A stretch of 64,000 nt of DNA from Lactarius indigo (Eukaryota > Basidiomycota > Agaricomycetes > Russulales > Russulaceae), in contig JAFKAC010000002.1 in the NCBI GenBank assembly GCA_025766275.1, positions 3,556,624-3,620,623 of the forward strand, in the 5' to 3' direction. Below the pieces are notes generated by a model. It was given only the letters and a program-made list of their open reading frames with translations. It did not search any database and was not told where the DNA came from. The position numbers and the translations under genes were made by a program. This document shows positions 11,701-23,979 of the stretch, one piece after another (within the stretch, counting starts at the first letter, position 1; each line of letters opens with the position of its first letter).

Positions 11701-14428
11701 GTTCAGCTCCAAGTTTTGGATCATCGGGCCCCACTGAGAAGAAGATACGAGCATGTAATACCTGCATACTGTGGGTCACATGCGAAAATCGAAAGTGAAG
11801 GGACAAACCGTTCTGCGAACTCCTCGTATGTCCATCGCGTAGGGTAGCCCGCACAACTGATCCGAATGGTCTCGAGTACACCACAAGCGCGGAGTTGACT
11901 CAGAACTTGCTGAGGGACAAATTTCCAGGCCTCCTTTTGTTCGTTTGGCTTGATACAGCGAATATAATGGACATTTGTTATGCCGAGTGTGTCCATCAAG
12001 CTCGCCAATGACGCTTTAAAGATAGACGCCTGGGTAGGTTTGCGTGCGGCTGCACCAGGGCGCTTGGGACCCGTTGCCGCAGAGTTCACCAGAGACGTCC
12101 GCCCTGGATCGGGAATGAGTGACTGGCGACGGGAAGCCGAGCTCGTGTCCGAGACAGCTGGAGAATTGGGCATAGGACTCTCGGGTGACTTAGTCGATGC
12201 CAAGGCCGCGCCAAGGACCTCCCGAAGGAATGTATTCTTCGTCGATGCCAGAAGATTCATGTGCTCGTCCGGAACTGTATCACGATTCTTCTCCAAAAAG
12301 CCTTCGGCTTCGTAAGTGACGTCGAGAGCGTAGTGCGCGATGGTAAAGGCACTGTTGCCAAAGCGGGGCTTCTTGAAGACGTCTTTCGTCTCTGGCTTTG
12401 CGATCTGAGCGTACAGTTTCTGAAGGAACGAGGTATCCGTTCCGGCCGGGAGGCGTGACTCCTCATCCAGGAGGGCGAGTACACCTAGTTTGCCTTCGAT
12501 GACATCGATACAAGGTTGATTGTCTGAGAACTCAATAAAAGTCCAGTTAATCTCCTCTTTCACGTATTCCTCTTGTTCAAGTTTGAAGACGTGCGCGTTG
12601 AACTACACAGCCCGTCAATCGATGGGCGTGAAGTATCGTTTCCACTGACCTCCTGCTGCAGCTTTTCATTTGCGTAGTTAATACTGAATTGTTCAAAGGA
12701 ATTCTGCAAACAAACACGTCACCACTTCGAACCATGCGGACAACCGGATATCGTTACCTTTTGGAAGTGCTCGAAACCATAAATGTCAAGGACACCGATG
12801 AACATTTCAGCGCGTTTCTCTGCTTCGCCATTTTCTCCGGCCAAGCTCTCATTGACAATAGCAACGAGCCACTCGAAAAGGCAAACATATACGAATTTTG
12901 CAACGGAGTCGCGGACGACGGTCGCCTGAGCAGCATTCAGGGATGTCACGATCTTCTCGGAACGTGTGGTAATCTGCTTCTTGACGGTCCATTTCTTGAA
13001 ATCTGCCTTGTCGACACCCAAAAACCGTGTGGCCAGGAGTAGCTCTGGGTCATTTTCATCTATAGCAGCGTCCGACCGCGCTTGTGTAACTTTTACGTTG
13101 CCGAGATGGAGAAGAGCAGATAGAAGGCGGAAGACAGCCCATTGCTGTTCGACGGAGATACCGATGGTCGAGAGAGCATGTTGAGTTGCCCGAAACTCCT
13201 CCGCATCGTCGACTCCGGGGATAGGAGTTGATTGAGGGCCGCCCTGTCTCAAATAGTGGAACTTTGTGATGTCAGTGTCCAGGCCAAGGTCCTTGCGTTC
13301 CTTCAGAGGTGCGCCGGCGCAGAGTTGATAGAAGATATGGTAGTTACGTTCCGTCAGTGGCTGGAAAACAATGCGAGAACGCTCCAATAGATATGTTCGA
13401 ATCCTTGCCCCGACGATCTCTTGCTTTCCGTCGAAGAGAATCTACGCGAGAAGATCTATATGTGACTCATAACAATTGTACGTGGTACGAACCTGGATAT
13501 ACTTGCCGAACCGCGAGGAATTGTCATTGCGTGTAGTCTTCGCATTACCAAACGCCTCCAGGACAGGATTGGTAGCCAATATTTGGCGCTCGACCTCACT
13601 TGATTCATCTAAGGAAACCTTTGTTTTTGTCTTTGCGTTCGAGTCGGGAGGATTGATAGACGCAAGGTAACGCATTATGTACTTGGCCTGCGCAATATCG
13701 AATAAGTAAGTGAAACAATCCGCCAGCAAGAGACTCACGGATTCGGTCTTACCCGCACCACTAAGGAACGGTGATCAACTAGTCGTCTATTCGTGATAAA
13801 ACTACGTACCTCTCTCCAGAAACAATGATTGTCTGGCCAATACCCTCTTTCCTCATAGCGGTATATGCATCCTCTGCGATAGCAAAGAGGTGAGGCTCAA
13901 GCTCCCCTCGCCTTCGCCCGCTGTACGCCTGAATGATTTCGGGACCGTACTGGGTGATGCGCTGAAATGGGTTCATGGCAATCAAAACAATGCCACTGTA
14001 GGTATAGATACTATGCTGTGCATAGCGGTTTCGAATGGTGTGAAGGACTGAAGAAAGATTGAAGGCAAGTGACAAAGCGAGGACGGATGTAGCACACCTG
14101 AGGGCTCATTAAGATGGGATAGGGTAGCAAGGTCGTCAGCCGTCTCCAATAGAGGAGGGTTTCGTAAAGGTGGTAAATCATTTTGGCCATCCCTGATAGC
14201 CCTTGCAGTTGTGTCGATTGTGATTTCCTGGAATCAGCAGGTCAGAGCTTGCGTAAGTAGCAAAAAAAACAAACGCGTGGTGCTCACCTTGCCGCGGTCA
14301 TCGACGAATACGAGCTTGATTTTGTCATCTGAACCCCTGGCGACATTCGTGACCTCAGCTGAGATCCATCCTTGTTCTTTATCGGTGAACCAGACTCTGG
14401 TCCCCTTGCTGTAAATGTTCTCTGCCAT
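8796..14428 (-). CDS. MYO2: Class V myosin heavy chain
   Basis: Actin motor that carries secretory vesicles, vacuoles and other cargo to growth sites. Many exons on the minus strand. An N-terminal SH3-like part starts [19 protein letters not shown]. The motor has [22 protein letters not shown] sequence, a P-loop SGAGKTES split by introns near 13740, switch [13 protein letters not shown], switch [12 protein letters not shown] and the SH1-region [18 protein letters not shown] motifs follow, for example [17 protein letters not shown] and [18 protein letters not shown], then a coiled coil (about 11040-10500) and a cargo-binding DIL domain with [20 protein letters not shown] and [19 protein letters not shown]. 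The gene ends [20 protein letters not shown] then VA and a stop at 8796. The junction before TFTGED is uncertain: a weak GT donor or a GC donor would both fit. Confidence 0.96.
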
Positions 14429-14540
14429 AGGCCACGTCGTAGTGATTGCCTGTCGGCCATCTTTGGCCAATTACTCCCCGGATATTCGCACGGCCACCTG
14501 ACCAAAGCGTCGTTATCAACTGGCATCTCGTTCTCCTCCG

Positions 14541-17500
14541 ATGGATAGTACAGGCACAGGCACTCACATGTACATGCTCGATCTCGTTTCTTGCTTTTTC
14601 ACACGACGCGTCCTTGCTCGCCTGCTTTCTACTTTCTTATGTTGTCTGGTTCTTGTTGTCAAACCCTGGTCACAATTCGGAGGTCCCTCTGCATTCTTAC
14701 TTCTCACCCTTAAGGAACTCGTTTTCTCAGCCCAAGATACGCTTGCTCAGCACCTAGAAGCCACCATTCTTAACATCACAGGTGCCCTGTTCGGTATCGG
14801 TCTCTCCACTTTTGCAAAATATGTCGCTTCTTTACGACCTGATTACACCGCGTCATCAAGGGCAATACCCGCTGTCTTCCTTGTCATAATAGCTTTCTTA
14901 GGCAAGCAGAACCCCTAAGTTTCTCGCCTCCTTACTAATGGTACACTAGCCGGTTGGGCCAAGAGTCGCTTGCCCCGATTGCAACTCTCCGCTCGTATCT
15001 CATGCTTCGTATCGATCTGGCTCCTGACAACTAATGTCGGTATATCGAGTGTCCGTATACGTCAACTATGACCCCTATACTTGTGAATTGAAATCGAAAT
15101 CGAGCAGGGCTCCGTGCACACTGCCACTTTTTTTGTTTGGATCACACTTTCGGCTGCATTTATCTGCCTAATCAGCAATATTCTTCTCTTACGTTGGTTC
15201 TCGACTCACTTCGCGCGAAAAATCGTCGACTCACTCTCGAAGCTTCGCGAATGCCTCATTATATCCTTGAATGAGACGTCAAGTACTAGTCGCGAAGGAG
15301 GAAGCGGTTCCTTGGACGTCGCCTCTCGTCGAAGAAAGCTATTGGATGAGTTGCTTGCAGAATCCATTCAACTGGACTTAGCCTACTCGATAGCCGCTTT
15401 CGAGCTTCGTTTGGGCCGAGTAGACGGTAGGCTGATTTTATCGAGCCGCTTGAGTGTATCTAAGTACTTTCCCAGTTGCGTCTATCAAGCCTCTCATCGG
15501 GGTCGTAGAAAATGTTCGCAGGGAACTATCATGGGGTTGTTCACATGTAGGAACGAGTCCTGGAAGGGGATCAACGTATCCAACTATGCAGCCAGCATTG
15601 GACCTCGGGCAGGCAATTCTGGCATCAATGAAACATGTTGAGGATACGCTTTTGTTTGTGTTCGAACGCACCGCAAACGCGTTCGGACCTTCGAAAAAGG
15701 AAGCAGCTCAAATCCTGCACCAGTTAGACCAAGCACGAGATGCTGCAAGAAAAGAACTTACCGATTTGTTTGGGGGCTCATCAAAAAATGACACCACCTC
15801 AGAGGTTTCGTGTCATTCTCACTTCTTTGTCTCGCTGATAGAGGTTTGTAACCATATCCTAACGTATCAGCAATGGGTGATTAAGTCTTTTTCCAGATGG
15901 CCGAAGAAATGCATAATGCCCTAATAGTTGTTGATAGGGTCCTTCTACTTCACAATACCTCCCGTACACGCCTGTGGTACCCGCGCCTTTCCTTGGCCTG
16001 GTTGGGCGTTGCTCCTCCTACCATTATCGATGATGTCCACGTGACGCCAGATGACGACGACCCGGGGCGCTTCGAGGATGAACATAACATGAGCATGGCT
16101 GAGGCTCGGGAAGGACTCTCGGAACTAGCTAGATGGAGAGCGACCATTTCTTCTACATGGTATTCCCGACCATCCAGCCCCGATCCCAACGAAATATATT
16201 TTCGCAATGTCATCCATGGGCCCAGAATAACTCGCTTTCGACTCATTTTTGCCACATGTGTCCGGGGTGTTGCACGCTCTAGCCATTTGAAACACGCGAT
16301 AAAGAATTCAATTGGTGTGGCTCTTCTCAGCCTGCCAGCCTTCCTCCCGACAGGGAGTTCAGGTGAGCGTTGAACCCTATCTGGGTTGAGTGGCCTTCAT
16401 TCTCGTTCGAAGGTCAGAAATGGTTTGCTCACACACATGGGCAATGGATGATTGTCAGCTATGTGTGGGTATTAGAAACGAATACTGGGGCAACTTGGCG
16501 AGTGGCGTACCTTCGCATCGTGCGTCCCTGCTATCTTGCTAGGCCTTTTCGCTCTTAGTCATTGCTCAGACTGGTACAATATTGGGAGCCATATACGCAT
16601 ACATCGTGAGTAATTTTAGACCAGCGGCTTGTGCACCTGATCGTGAATTCTCCTTAGACTTGGTTGATATGCCATGCGAATCCATATGGCCTCGTGGTTA
16701 TGGTAACGGTTCGTGTATGCGGCAGTTTCTCAAGGATATCCGCCTTAAATGTCTCTAGCTTGCTGATCTTCCGATCAGCTGGATTATCACCAGGACGGAG
16801 ATACCGTCTCTTGGAGTTGTTGCGTCAGTGTACTCGCTAGCTTTGAATTATTTTCGAAATTTACCTCTGCACGATTCCAGAGCCGTAACACTCCCACCAA
16901 TAGTATTTTCCGGTTATCTCGATGCCAATGCAGACACTGGAATCATCCGTGCGCTTCATTCGTTCTTCCATACGCGTGCTCAGGCTAATGCTTGCCCGCA
17001 GTTCTCGCGGTCTGGAGAGCAGCTATGATCACCGCTGGGGTCTTGGCGGCACTGGCAATGAACACCTTTGTCTTCCCAAGACACTGCAGGGTAAGTCCTG
17101 CGTCGACAAGTTGAAGGAGTGTTCTAATCAAGGTGATATGGTATGCAGATGCTGTTCCTACGAAATACGAGCCGTACACTCGGTTTGTTGAGCCAGCTGT
17201 ATCTTACGCTCAGCAAGCACGTTTGAGTTTCCACTGACTCCAAATTGCTGATCTAACTACATGGGAACAGGGGGCTATTCAAGCGTAATCGGGTATACAC
17301 CCCTGATAACAGAAGACGGACGCTGAGGCTTGAGCTCGAGATCCGCGACTCTTTGATCCGGTCATCCCGTCTCGTCGTTGCACTGCGCGATGAAATGAGT
17401 CTTCTACCTGTGCGTCCGGCCGCCCACTTGAGCGCGATTCGCTCGAAGACCTCACGTGAATTTGCACACAGAAACCTATGATGCAGTATCGTAACACCAT

Positions 17501-18014
17501 AAGTTCCATGCAAGCAATGCTCGATCTTATGAGTGGCCTTCGCAAAATAAGGGAACATATACCTGTCCAGGAAGCTGTTTCGAAGGTCATGAAAGACCGG
17601 CGCGAGTTTGTACGTTGGCGTCCTCTTTTATTTCACTTGTGCGTTCTGACTCATTCGATCAATATGCGCGGTCAGGTATCGTGTGTGTGCGTCTCGCTAT
17701 ATGCGTGTGAAAATGCATTCCGCTCCCGCCAGCCTTTGCCACAATTCCTCCCATCAGCTCGGCACGCGCGCGCCACGTTGGTCTCGCACATCGCAAAGTC
17801 CATGCGCCATTCGAAGAGGGTGCTCGGGCTATCACACCTGTATGGCTTTGCAGAAGGCGAGGTATTAGAAGATCTAGTGGACACAGTCGAGCGACTGCTT
17901 GGCATCGGTCGAACCTTGTTCGGTACGGCCGAGTGGTTGACAGGGGAACCCCCGCCCGAGGTGGGGGCTCATATTGACTCTGTGGTCCGCCACATGTGGC
18001 ACGGCGGACAGTAA
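14541..18014 (+). CDS. Large membrane protein of the aromatic-acid-exporter / BRE4-like family
   Basis: Predicted polytopic membrane protein related to fungal putative ER transporters (ArAE_2 N-terminal type) and yeast Bre4, associated with brefeldin A sensitivity; substrate unknown. About a dozen short exons. An N-terminal set of helices includes STFLCCLVLVVKPWSQFGG and AIPAVFLVIIAFL, with the family-like ATILNITGALFGIGLSTFAK. A long cytosolic part follows (ASMKHVEDTLLFVFERTANA, ELTDLFGG, then an acidic stretch DDVHVTPDDDDPGRFEDEHN). A second helical block starts near GQWMIVSYVWVLETNTGATW, and the C-terminal domain ends with TVERLLGIGRTLFGTAEWL. The first Met (14541) is tentative; the gap to the myosin start is only 112 bp. 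Exons between about 16500 and 17500 are only partly resolved. Confidence 0.78.
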
Positions 18015-19021
18015 GTGGGGTAATCCATTTTCCGGCCGATATCTTTACCCCTCTCTGAAACTGTATAGACTATAGCCAATACCTTATAACCTTGGCTAGC
18101 TTCCTCTCACGCTGTAACTGAGACATCAGCGCATACCTCGGCATCAGGAATTGTAAGAGATTATCCATTTCCTCTCCCCCCAGTTGGGAAGAAAATGAAC
18201 AGAGAACGACAACAACGGTCAACGGGATGCGCTCTCGCCTAGTGGTCGGTGCGGGTGCCTGCTTTTCTACTCCCCTTATCTCCCTCTGCTGGCGGGTTGA
18301 AGTGGGTCGAATATAAGTTGCCGGTGGTGTTACCAACGTAGATTAAAAGGGTAAGGTGAGATTGCCAAATTGGTAAACCCTTGTACCGAGATTCACCATG
18401 TGACAAAACAAAGTCAGATCATGCATGGTACGGTGACATGATGGGGCATCCTTCAATAATTTCGGCGCAGACAAAGTCCTGTTTTGATGACGAACCGCTG
18501 TCGACGATTAGTTATGGAACTCAGGTTTAAACTTTTCTTTCATTGTTGCTAGGAGAGGGTTTGTGAGAAGGAACCACACGATTGTGATGCGGACAACAGG
18601 TACGGAGGTTGTTAGTGTAAGATTAACGAGGTTGATGTTCCTGGACTCCAGGTGATGATACAGTAATGGCCTGAGTAAGCTACCTGTGCAACACCAGGAC
18701 CTAGGCGATCGAGGCATCGGGCCCGGGGGTAGATTGTAGAATGCCCGAAGTACTTAGATGAGCGTCAGAAACCATCATCACCACAAATCGCCGATAACAG
18801 TACAGTAATTTACAGTACCTGACAAAGGCCGAGCTGGGGGAATGAAGCAACCAAAACAATCGGATAGCAAGTTCCAACACGCGGCCTCAATCGTCCGTCC
18901 GGTACTCAGTTTAGGGACCGGACCGGATGACGGGGAGTTGGTGAGAAGCATGGATGTTGAGTTTGATGGGTGCGATCACAAGAAATACGCTCCAACAATA
19001 CCCTTTCTGGTCAATGGGTAA

Positions 19022-19070
19022 GGTGATCTGCGTCTAGATAGCATATCTCCGCTTCAAATAGCAGACCAAA
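19022..19070 (+). repeat. Imperfect direct repeat, copy 1
   Basis: About 49 bp beginning GGTGATCTGCGTCTAGATAG. The second copy at 19862..19910 shares GTGATCT-CGTCT, CATATCTCCGCTTCAAA and AGACCAA with small gaps. No open frame is shared. Confidence 0.6.
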
Positions 19071-19861
19071 CTTTCGGCGCCTAATGGACAGTGCTGCCGC
19101 CAATGGGCGAGTAGTTGGGAATGAGACCACTTATATATTATGGATGCCTCCCATTCTGCACTGATGAGTCTCTCTGCCCAGAAACAGGTAAGTTACACAA
19201 TAGACTGAAAGGTGCGTCCAGGAAAATAAAAAAAAAGAACCCCGCACCATCACATGAGAAATCGTTTGAAAGCGGCATAGTCCACATTGAACGCCTTCGA
19301 CAATTAATTTCGCCGGCAGGTACCAGTCAAGGCGATGCCAGGAATAATAATAATAATGAATACTGTAAGTCTCCAGCAATATCACAATAGTTGTCCAAGG
19401 GTTTTAAGTCCTGCTAATACTCTACAAGCGGCTGTCATCGTGCTGTATTGAGTATGAATGATAAGCTGCACATGCCCGTGTATCCAAACGCCTATCTTCC
19501 TGTGCGAGAATGGTGATGTCTCCAGGTTTCGATAGACGAAGAGTCGTAATTCCTTGCGGGTACGGACACAGCGGAGGTGCTCTGAATAGTGATGTATTAG
19601 ACGACTCCGATTCGGTAGGTAGCATCGCTAATAACCAAAGGACCTGATCGCTTGTCGTCTGGTTAGCGGTGGGGTTGGCTACGATCTCTGGCTCAGCCGT
19701 GGTGCGGGGAGTTGATTAATACCGAAAAAATTAGCAGAGTATTTAAAATTGAAAGTGATGCGGTAGGTCCAGCCTAGTCGCTGCGCGCTGTGCAGGAGAG
19801 GTTGGATGGCGATCGATGGTGGTCAACTTGCAACCTTCACAAACTTAATCACGTGATGCAA

Positions 19862-19910
19862 GTGATCTACGTCTGACATATCTCCGCTTCAAAGGCGTTA
19901 AGAGACCAAC
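19862..19910 (+). repeat. Imperfect direct repeat, copy 2
   Basis: Partner of the element at 19022..19070, 840 bp downstream, in the same orientation. The TCACGTGA palindrome lies just left of it. Confidence 0.6.
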
Positions 19911-20329
19911 ATGGACAAGGGCAGAGACAAGGGCCTATACTTAGATGAAACCCGGAAGTGCTAGTTAATGGTATGGGTGTATCACATCTCGATACGGTCA
20001 CACTCCGGGTAGTAACCGTAACCGCGGCAGGTAGTCGGCCGCGGAATCGAGGCACGACCGGGGGCCGGAAATCGGGGACAAGCCGGCATTATGAAGCAGA
20101 GTAAGGTACCCGGGAAAGGAGGGGCGAATGTGAGGGGAAAAGGGTTGTAAAGCTTTCGGATATTCAAAACAAGGTAGGGAAAGGGTGTCATGGTGTTTGT
20201 AAGGGAGACGCAGGTGAATGATGGACGGATGTTATGATGGAGCCGCAAGGGGAGCCGGCCGGTAACTTGAAAGGGAAATTCGCCGGCTTGTTAGGTCGGT
20301 GCGGTCTGCTCTGCTATACTCAGTGGTTG

Positions 20330-20480
20330 CCTCACCCTTCCTCTCCGTCCCGAGTTGAGCTCCCCTTACCTTTCGTTGCCGACTCGTTACAGTTTTTTGT
20401 TCAGCTTTCGTTTTGCTTTAATTTCCTCTTTCCCTCAACTCTCTTTCCCGTCCTTTTTATTGCCGACAGCCGCACACTCG
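20330..20480 (+). promoter_or_regulatory. CT-rich leader of the zinc-cluster gene
   Basis: Long pyrimidine-rich stretch ending some 20-30 bp before the ATG at 20503. Such CT blocks commonly mark transcription starts in fungi; the role here is inferred. Confidence 0.4.
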
Positions 20481-20502
20481 GCTAATCCCTCCCATTTGCA
20501 AG

Positions 20503-23500
20503 ATGGATTCCCCTCAAGATTCTGGTTCCGTCGACCATCAGGAGAATCAACAAGCAAAGTCATCGTAAGCCGCGACCACCCTCCTATACTCTCCCTGTCC
20601 TCTCACCTCCGTTGATTTTATAGCGGTAAGACTCCTGTCGTCAGAGGCGCTCGGGCTTGTACAGTGTGCCGAGCAGCAAAAGTTTGCATCGTCGCTGTCA
20701 AATTACCGACCGTCGTTTCTCATCAACTCCCTCCGTTCAGATGAAATGTGTCGGTGCAGAAGACGGTTCCCAACCCTGTCAGAGGTGTAGGCGAACTGGT
20801 GTCGAGTAAATATTTATTTAATCTCGATTCGGTATCATTTTGCTCAACTCTCCTAGGTGTATCTTCGAGAGACATCGGCGCGGACGGAAACCAGGCTCGA
20901 AGTTCGTTTTTCGTTGCTCGTTGCATAGGGACTTATCGTCAGAGACGATATCCAGGTTATCCGAAGCCTCCAAAATGCTGAGGCGCCTCGAGAAGGGGCT
21001 CAATAACGCCAAGTTGAAGTCCCAAACCCTTGAGTCGTCTTCCTCTTCCATCTCCCCCACCGATTGGCGTATGCAGCGTGGGGACAACCAAACCCGGTCC
21101 CCCGGGAATTATCCAAGTGATCTCCCGCCACTCAACCTACTTCCACAGTTTGACAGAGAAGACCAACCTGATCGTAACGTGCGGCCTCCCACGGACGAGG
21201 AGGATAACGAAAGTGAAGGCAAGACAGACGGCATGTTCCCCGCGGATCTCATTCGCAGGGAAAATCAACGAAATTCTTTCTTCAAAACTATTCTCAATCC
21301 TTCGCATGAGGCCCCCACCTCTCTCCGATCGGATCGGTCTAATTCGACAGCTTCTTCTCAAGCTGCCAACCCTTCCGTACAACCCAGCTTGAAGGATCCT
21401 GTAGCCGCTGGAATTTTGGATGAGTCAAACGCCAAAGTTCTGTTCGACCTCGTGTTCCTGCGACTCAACCCCTTCGTTAACCTCTTTGACCCGGCTTTGC
21501 ACACCCCCGATTACGTTCGCTCCAAGTCACCTTTCCTATTTACGGTTTTGGTCATGGCTGGTTGTAAATTTTTCAAGCCCGAGTCGTTCAAGGCCTGTCA
21601 AAAACTTTCTTACGAGTTTGCTTTCCGTGCCTTTGCGGAGAATTGGAAATCTGTCGAGGTAGTCCAGGCTTTCGCCTGCCTAACATACTGGAAAGAGCCA
21701 GAAGACACGGTAAGCGCTACATCGTGTACACGTGGAAATTCAGCTTATTTTGCAGCAGCGAACGTGGATATACATTGGCCTGGTGAGGGATTCCCCACGG
21801 TAATGGGGTCTGCAGACAGCGATAACTTCTCTGTGTAGGCTTGCCGTATGGCCGTTGAATTAGGCCTCAACCGGTATGTTTCGCCACCACCCCCAAACGA
21901 GACCGAGCTACAGCTTCGGGAACGTCGTAATCGCGAACGCACCTACCTCGTGTTGTTCGTGCACGACAGGAGTCTGAGCATGCAGACTGGACGTCAATGG
22001 ATGCTCCCAGAGGTAAGTTACCTCGAACTCGGTAATGGGTGATTTCACAGCCCTTGTCAGGACGACCTAGTCCGGCATTCGGCTACTTGGCACGAAGAGG
22101 GAGGGACCCCGCTTCGTCCAGAAGATGTGGTCGTCGCCGCTTTCGTGCAATTACGCCGAATCGCCGTGAGTAACAAGGTTCTGCGAAGTCGCTTTTTTTG
22201 GGCTCATTTACTCTCTTTGGACAGGCGGAGACGACAGACGTATTCTATCTACACAAAGGGATTCCCGGAGCAGCTCACACCGATGTGAACAAAGAAGTAT
22301 TGCTGCGAAATTGCAATGGCAAATTAACTCAATGGATGGACACCTGGCACCATGAGATGCGGCGGGCCAACGGCGAATCGTTCCACATGTCATTTCTCAG
22401 CTTCTTCCGGCTATATGTGCGGCTGTTTTTGAATAGTTTTGGTATTCAAGCTGCCATGTCTCCCGTAAGTTTCCGGTTTCCATTCTTCTATTCTTATTGA
22501 TCCGAAGGCTGATCGAGAGCGAACAGTCGAGCCGTACGACGCCGAGTGTGCAGGCCTTATCGGCGTGTTATACAAGCGCGAAGGAAAATTTGCTTATCGT
22601 CTCAAACGATTTTGCATCAATGAGCATGCTGGTAGGCTTGATTTAATTCTGTTGGGATGGAGCGCTCATCATCGTCCAGCGCTACGGCCAGGATTCCATC
22701 ACGGTCATGACGGCATATTCGGCCGTCTTCCTCCTGAAGGTATGCCCATTTGGTCTTATTTCCGTTCGCCGTCTCTGAACCGTGTTGCCAGCTCCTCCGC
22801 AGCTCAAAGACATTGGCGGAGTTACATGAAGGGGCGACCAACGAAATTCACACGATTATCTCAAAGACGGCCGATGCATACGAGGAAGCGTCACATCTTT
22901 CGGTGGCGTGCACGGGTGCTGCTTACCACGCGAGGTTCTTGCGCGAGCTGGTTGCGCAAGACCTCTTCAGGTCTCAGCAACAAAAAGGATGGGACGATGG
23001 CCACTCCCGTCGTAAGCTTAGCTTCATGGAGTGATGTACAGCGGCTAAAGGGATTCGTGAAACAGCATTGCGGCGGGACTCTACACTGTCCGCCACGACA
23101 CCAGCGTCGCAGCAACCACCACCAGGTGTATATCCCCAGCAGATGATCGACGACGTGCAGAATGCTTCGAATGTGCATCATTCTTTCTCCTATTCAATTT
23201 CTCCCACGCCCTCCAGCATCACTGCATCCTCGCATGAGACGATGCAAGTCGATGCTGTAAGGACCCCGACACAGACTTCTGGCACGCCAGCGTATAGCAA
23301 TGGTACTTACGTACAGGCCCAGCCAACAGCCCAGCCCCTCCAACCGCCGCCTCCGCCACCCCCAGCACAGTCGGATGACATGCGATACTGGAACAATATG
23401 TTTAGAGAGCTCGGCTTTGGGGAGGCCGTCGATCAGACGTACGCCAACGGTGGACAAAACACAACAGGGGCACCCACGCCATCATCACATCATCCTGCAC

Positions 23501-23607
23501 CACCACACTCCCACCACCCGGGCTATAGTGTCGGACGTGGTGCCAATAATCACCAGCCGTACGCTTATCACCACATGCACTCGAATGCGCCCGGATACGG
23601 ATTGTAG
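20503..23607 (+). CDS. Zn(II)2Cys6 transcription factor with fungal-specific domain
   Basis: Nuclear sequence-specific regulator; target unknown. The N-terminus MDSPQDSGSVDHQENQQ is followed by a Zn2Cys6 cluster built from three exons: ACTVCRAAK, MKCVGAEDGSQPCQRCRRTG and CIFERHRRGRKPGSK. Next comes a coiled-coil-like LSEASKMLRRLEKGLNNAK. The middle homology domain (Fungal_trans) includes FDLVFLRLNPFVNLFDP, ACRMAVELGLNRYV and RTYLVLFVHDRSLSMQTGR. The C-terminus is Pro/His-rich with a polyproline stretch and ends NAPGYGL. The layout resembles the priB-like regulators of mushroom fungi, but I assign no ortholog. One problem: the frame running into the last exon meets a TGA at 23032 unless a 30-nt intron (about 23010..23039) is removed. 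Confidence 0.85.
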
Positions 23608-23979
23608 ATGACGTCCCTAGCTGTCCCCCTCCCCTCACCATCACACATCCCCATTACCGTTCATCTGGATGCTCCAACCACGCAGACACAGTACATTATG
23701 CTCTGACATAGCAGTACTTCTATCTTTAGCCCTATGAATTAGCTTGTTTGTAACTTATCACTGTAGATTCTCTAATTTTACTCCGCTTCCGATTTGCTAT
23801 CCACCTTTCAACCGTAAAGCCTAACGGTCAGTACGCCGCCACGCTTCTGGTTCTTGAAATCGTCTGCGAACATGATTACGCCGCGGCATAGCAGCGGGGC
23901 GTATAAAACAATGCGATAGTAGCAAGCAAATATATAAAATAGACGTAGATCGTAATAAAAGGCCACTTCTGCCGTGGCT
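23608..23979. other. Intergenic between convergent genes
   Basis: 3' flanks of the zinc-cluster gene and NUP37. AT-rich, with no feature I can name. Confidence 0.5.

Larger units (their letters stand above)
18015..20502. other. Gene-poor 2.5-kb stretch
   Basis: No conserved coding stretch on either strand; open frames are under 95 codons and look random. It contains a pair of imperfect direct repeats (listed separately), a TCACGTGA palindrome at 19849..19856 and, at the right end, the CT-rich leader of the next gene. It is most likely a large regulatory region for the zinc-cluster gene, or relic DNA too degraded to name. Confidence 0.5.

Noticed and set aside
19655..19725. tRNA-like A-box (TGGTTAGCGGTGG)
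   Set aside because: No matching B-box or cloverleaf arms nearby.
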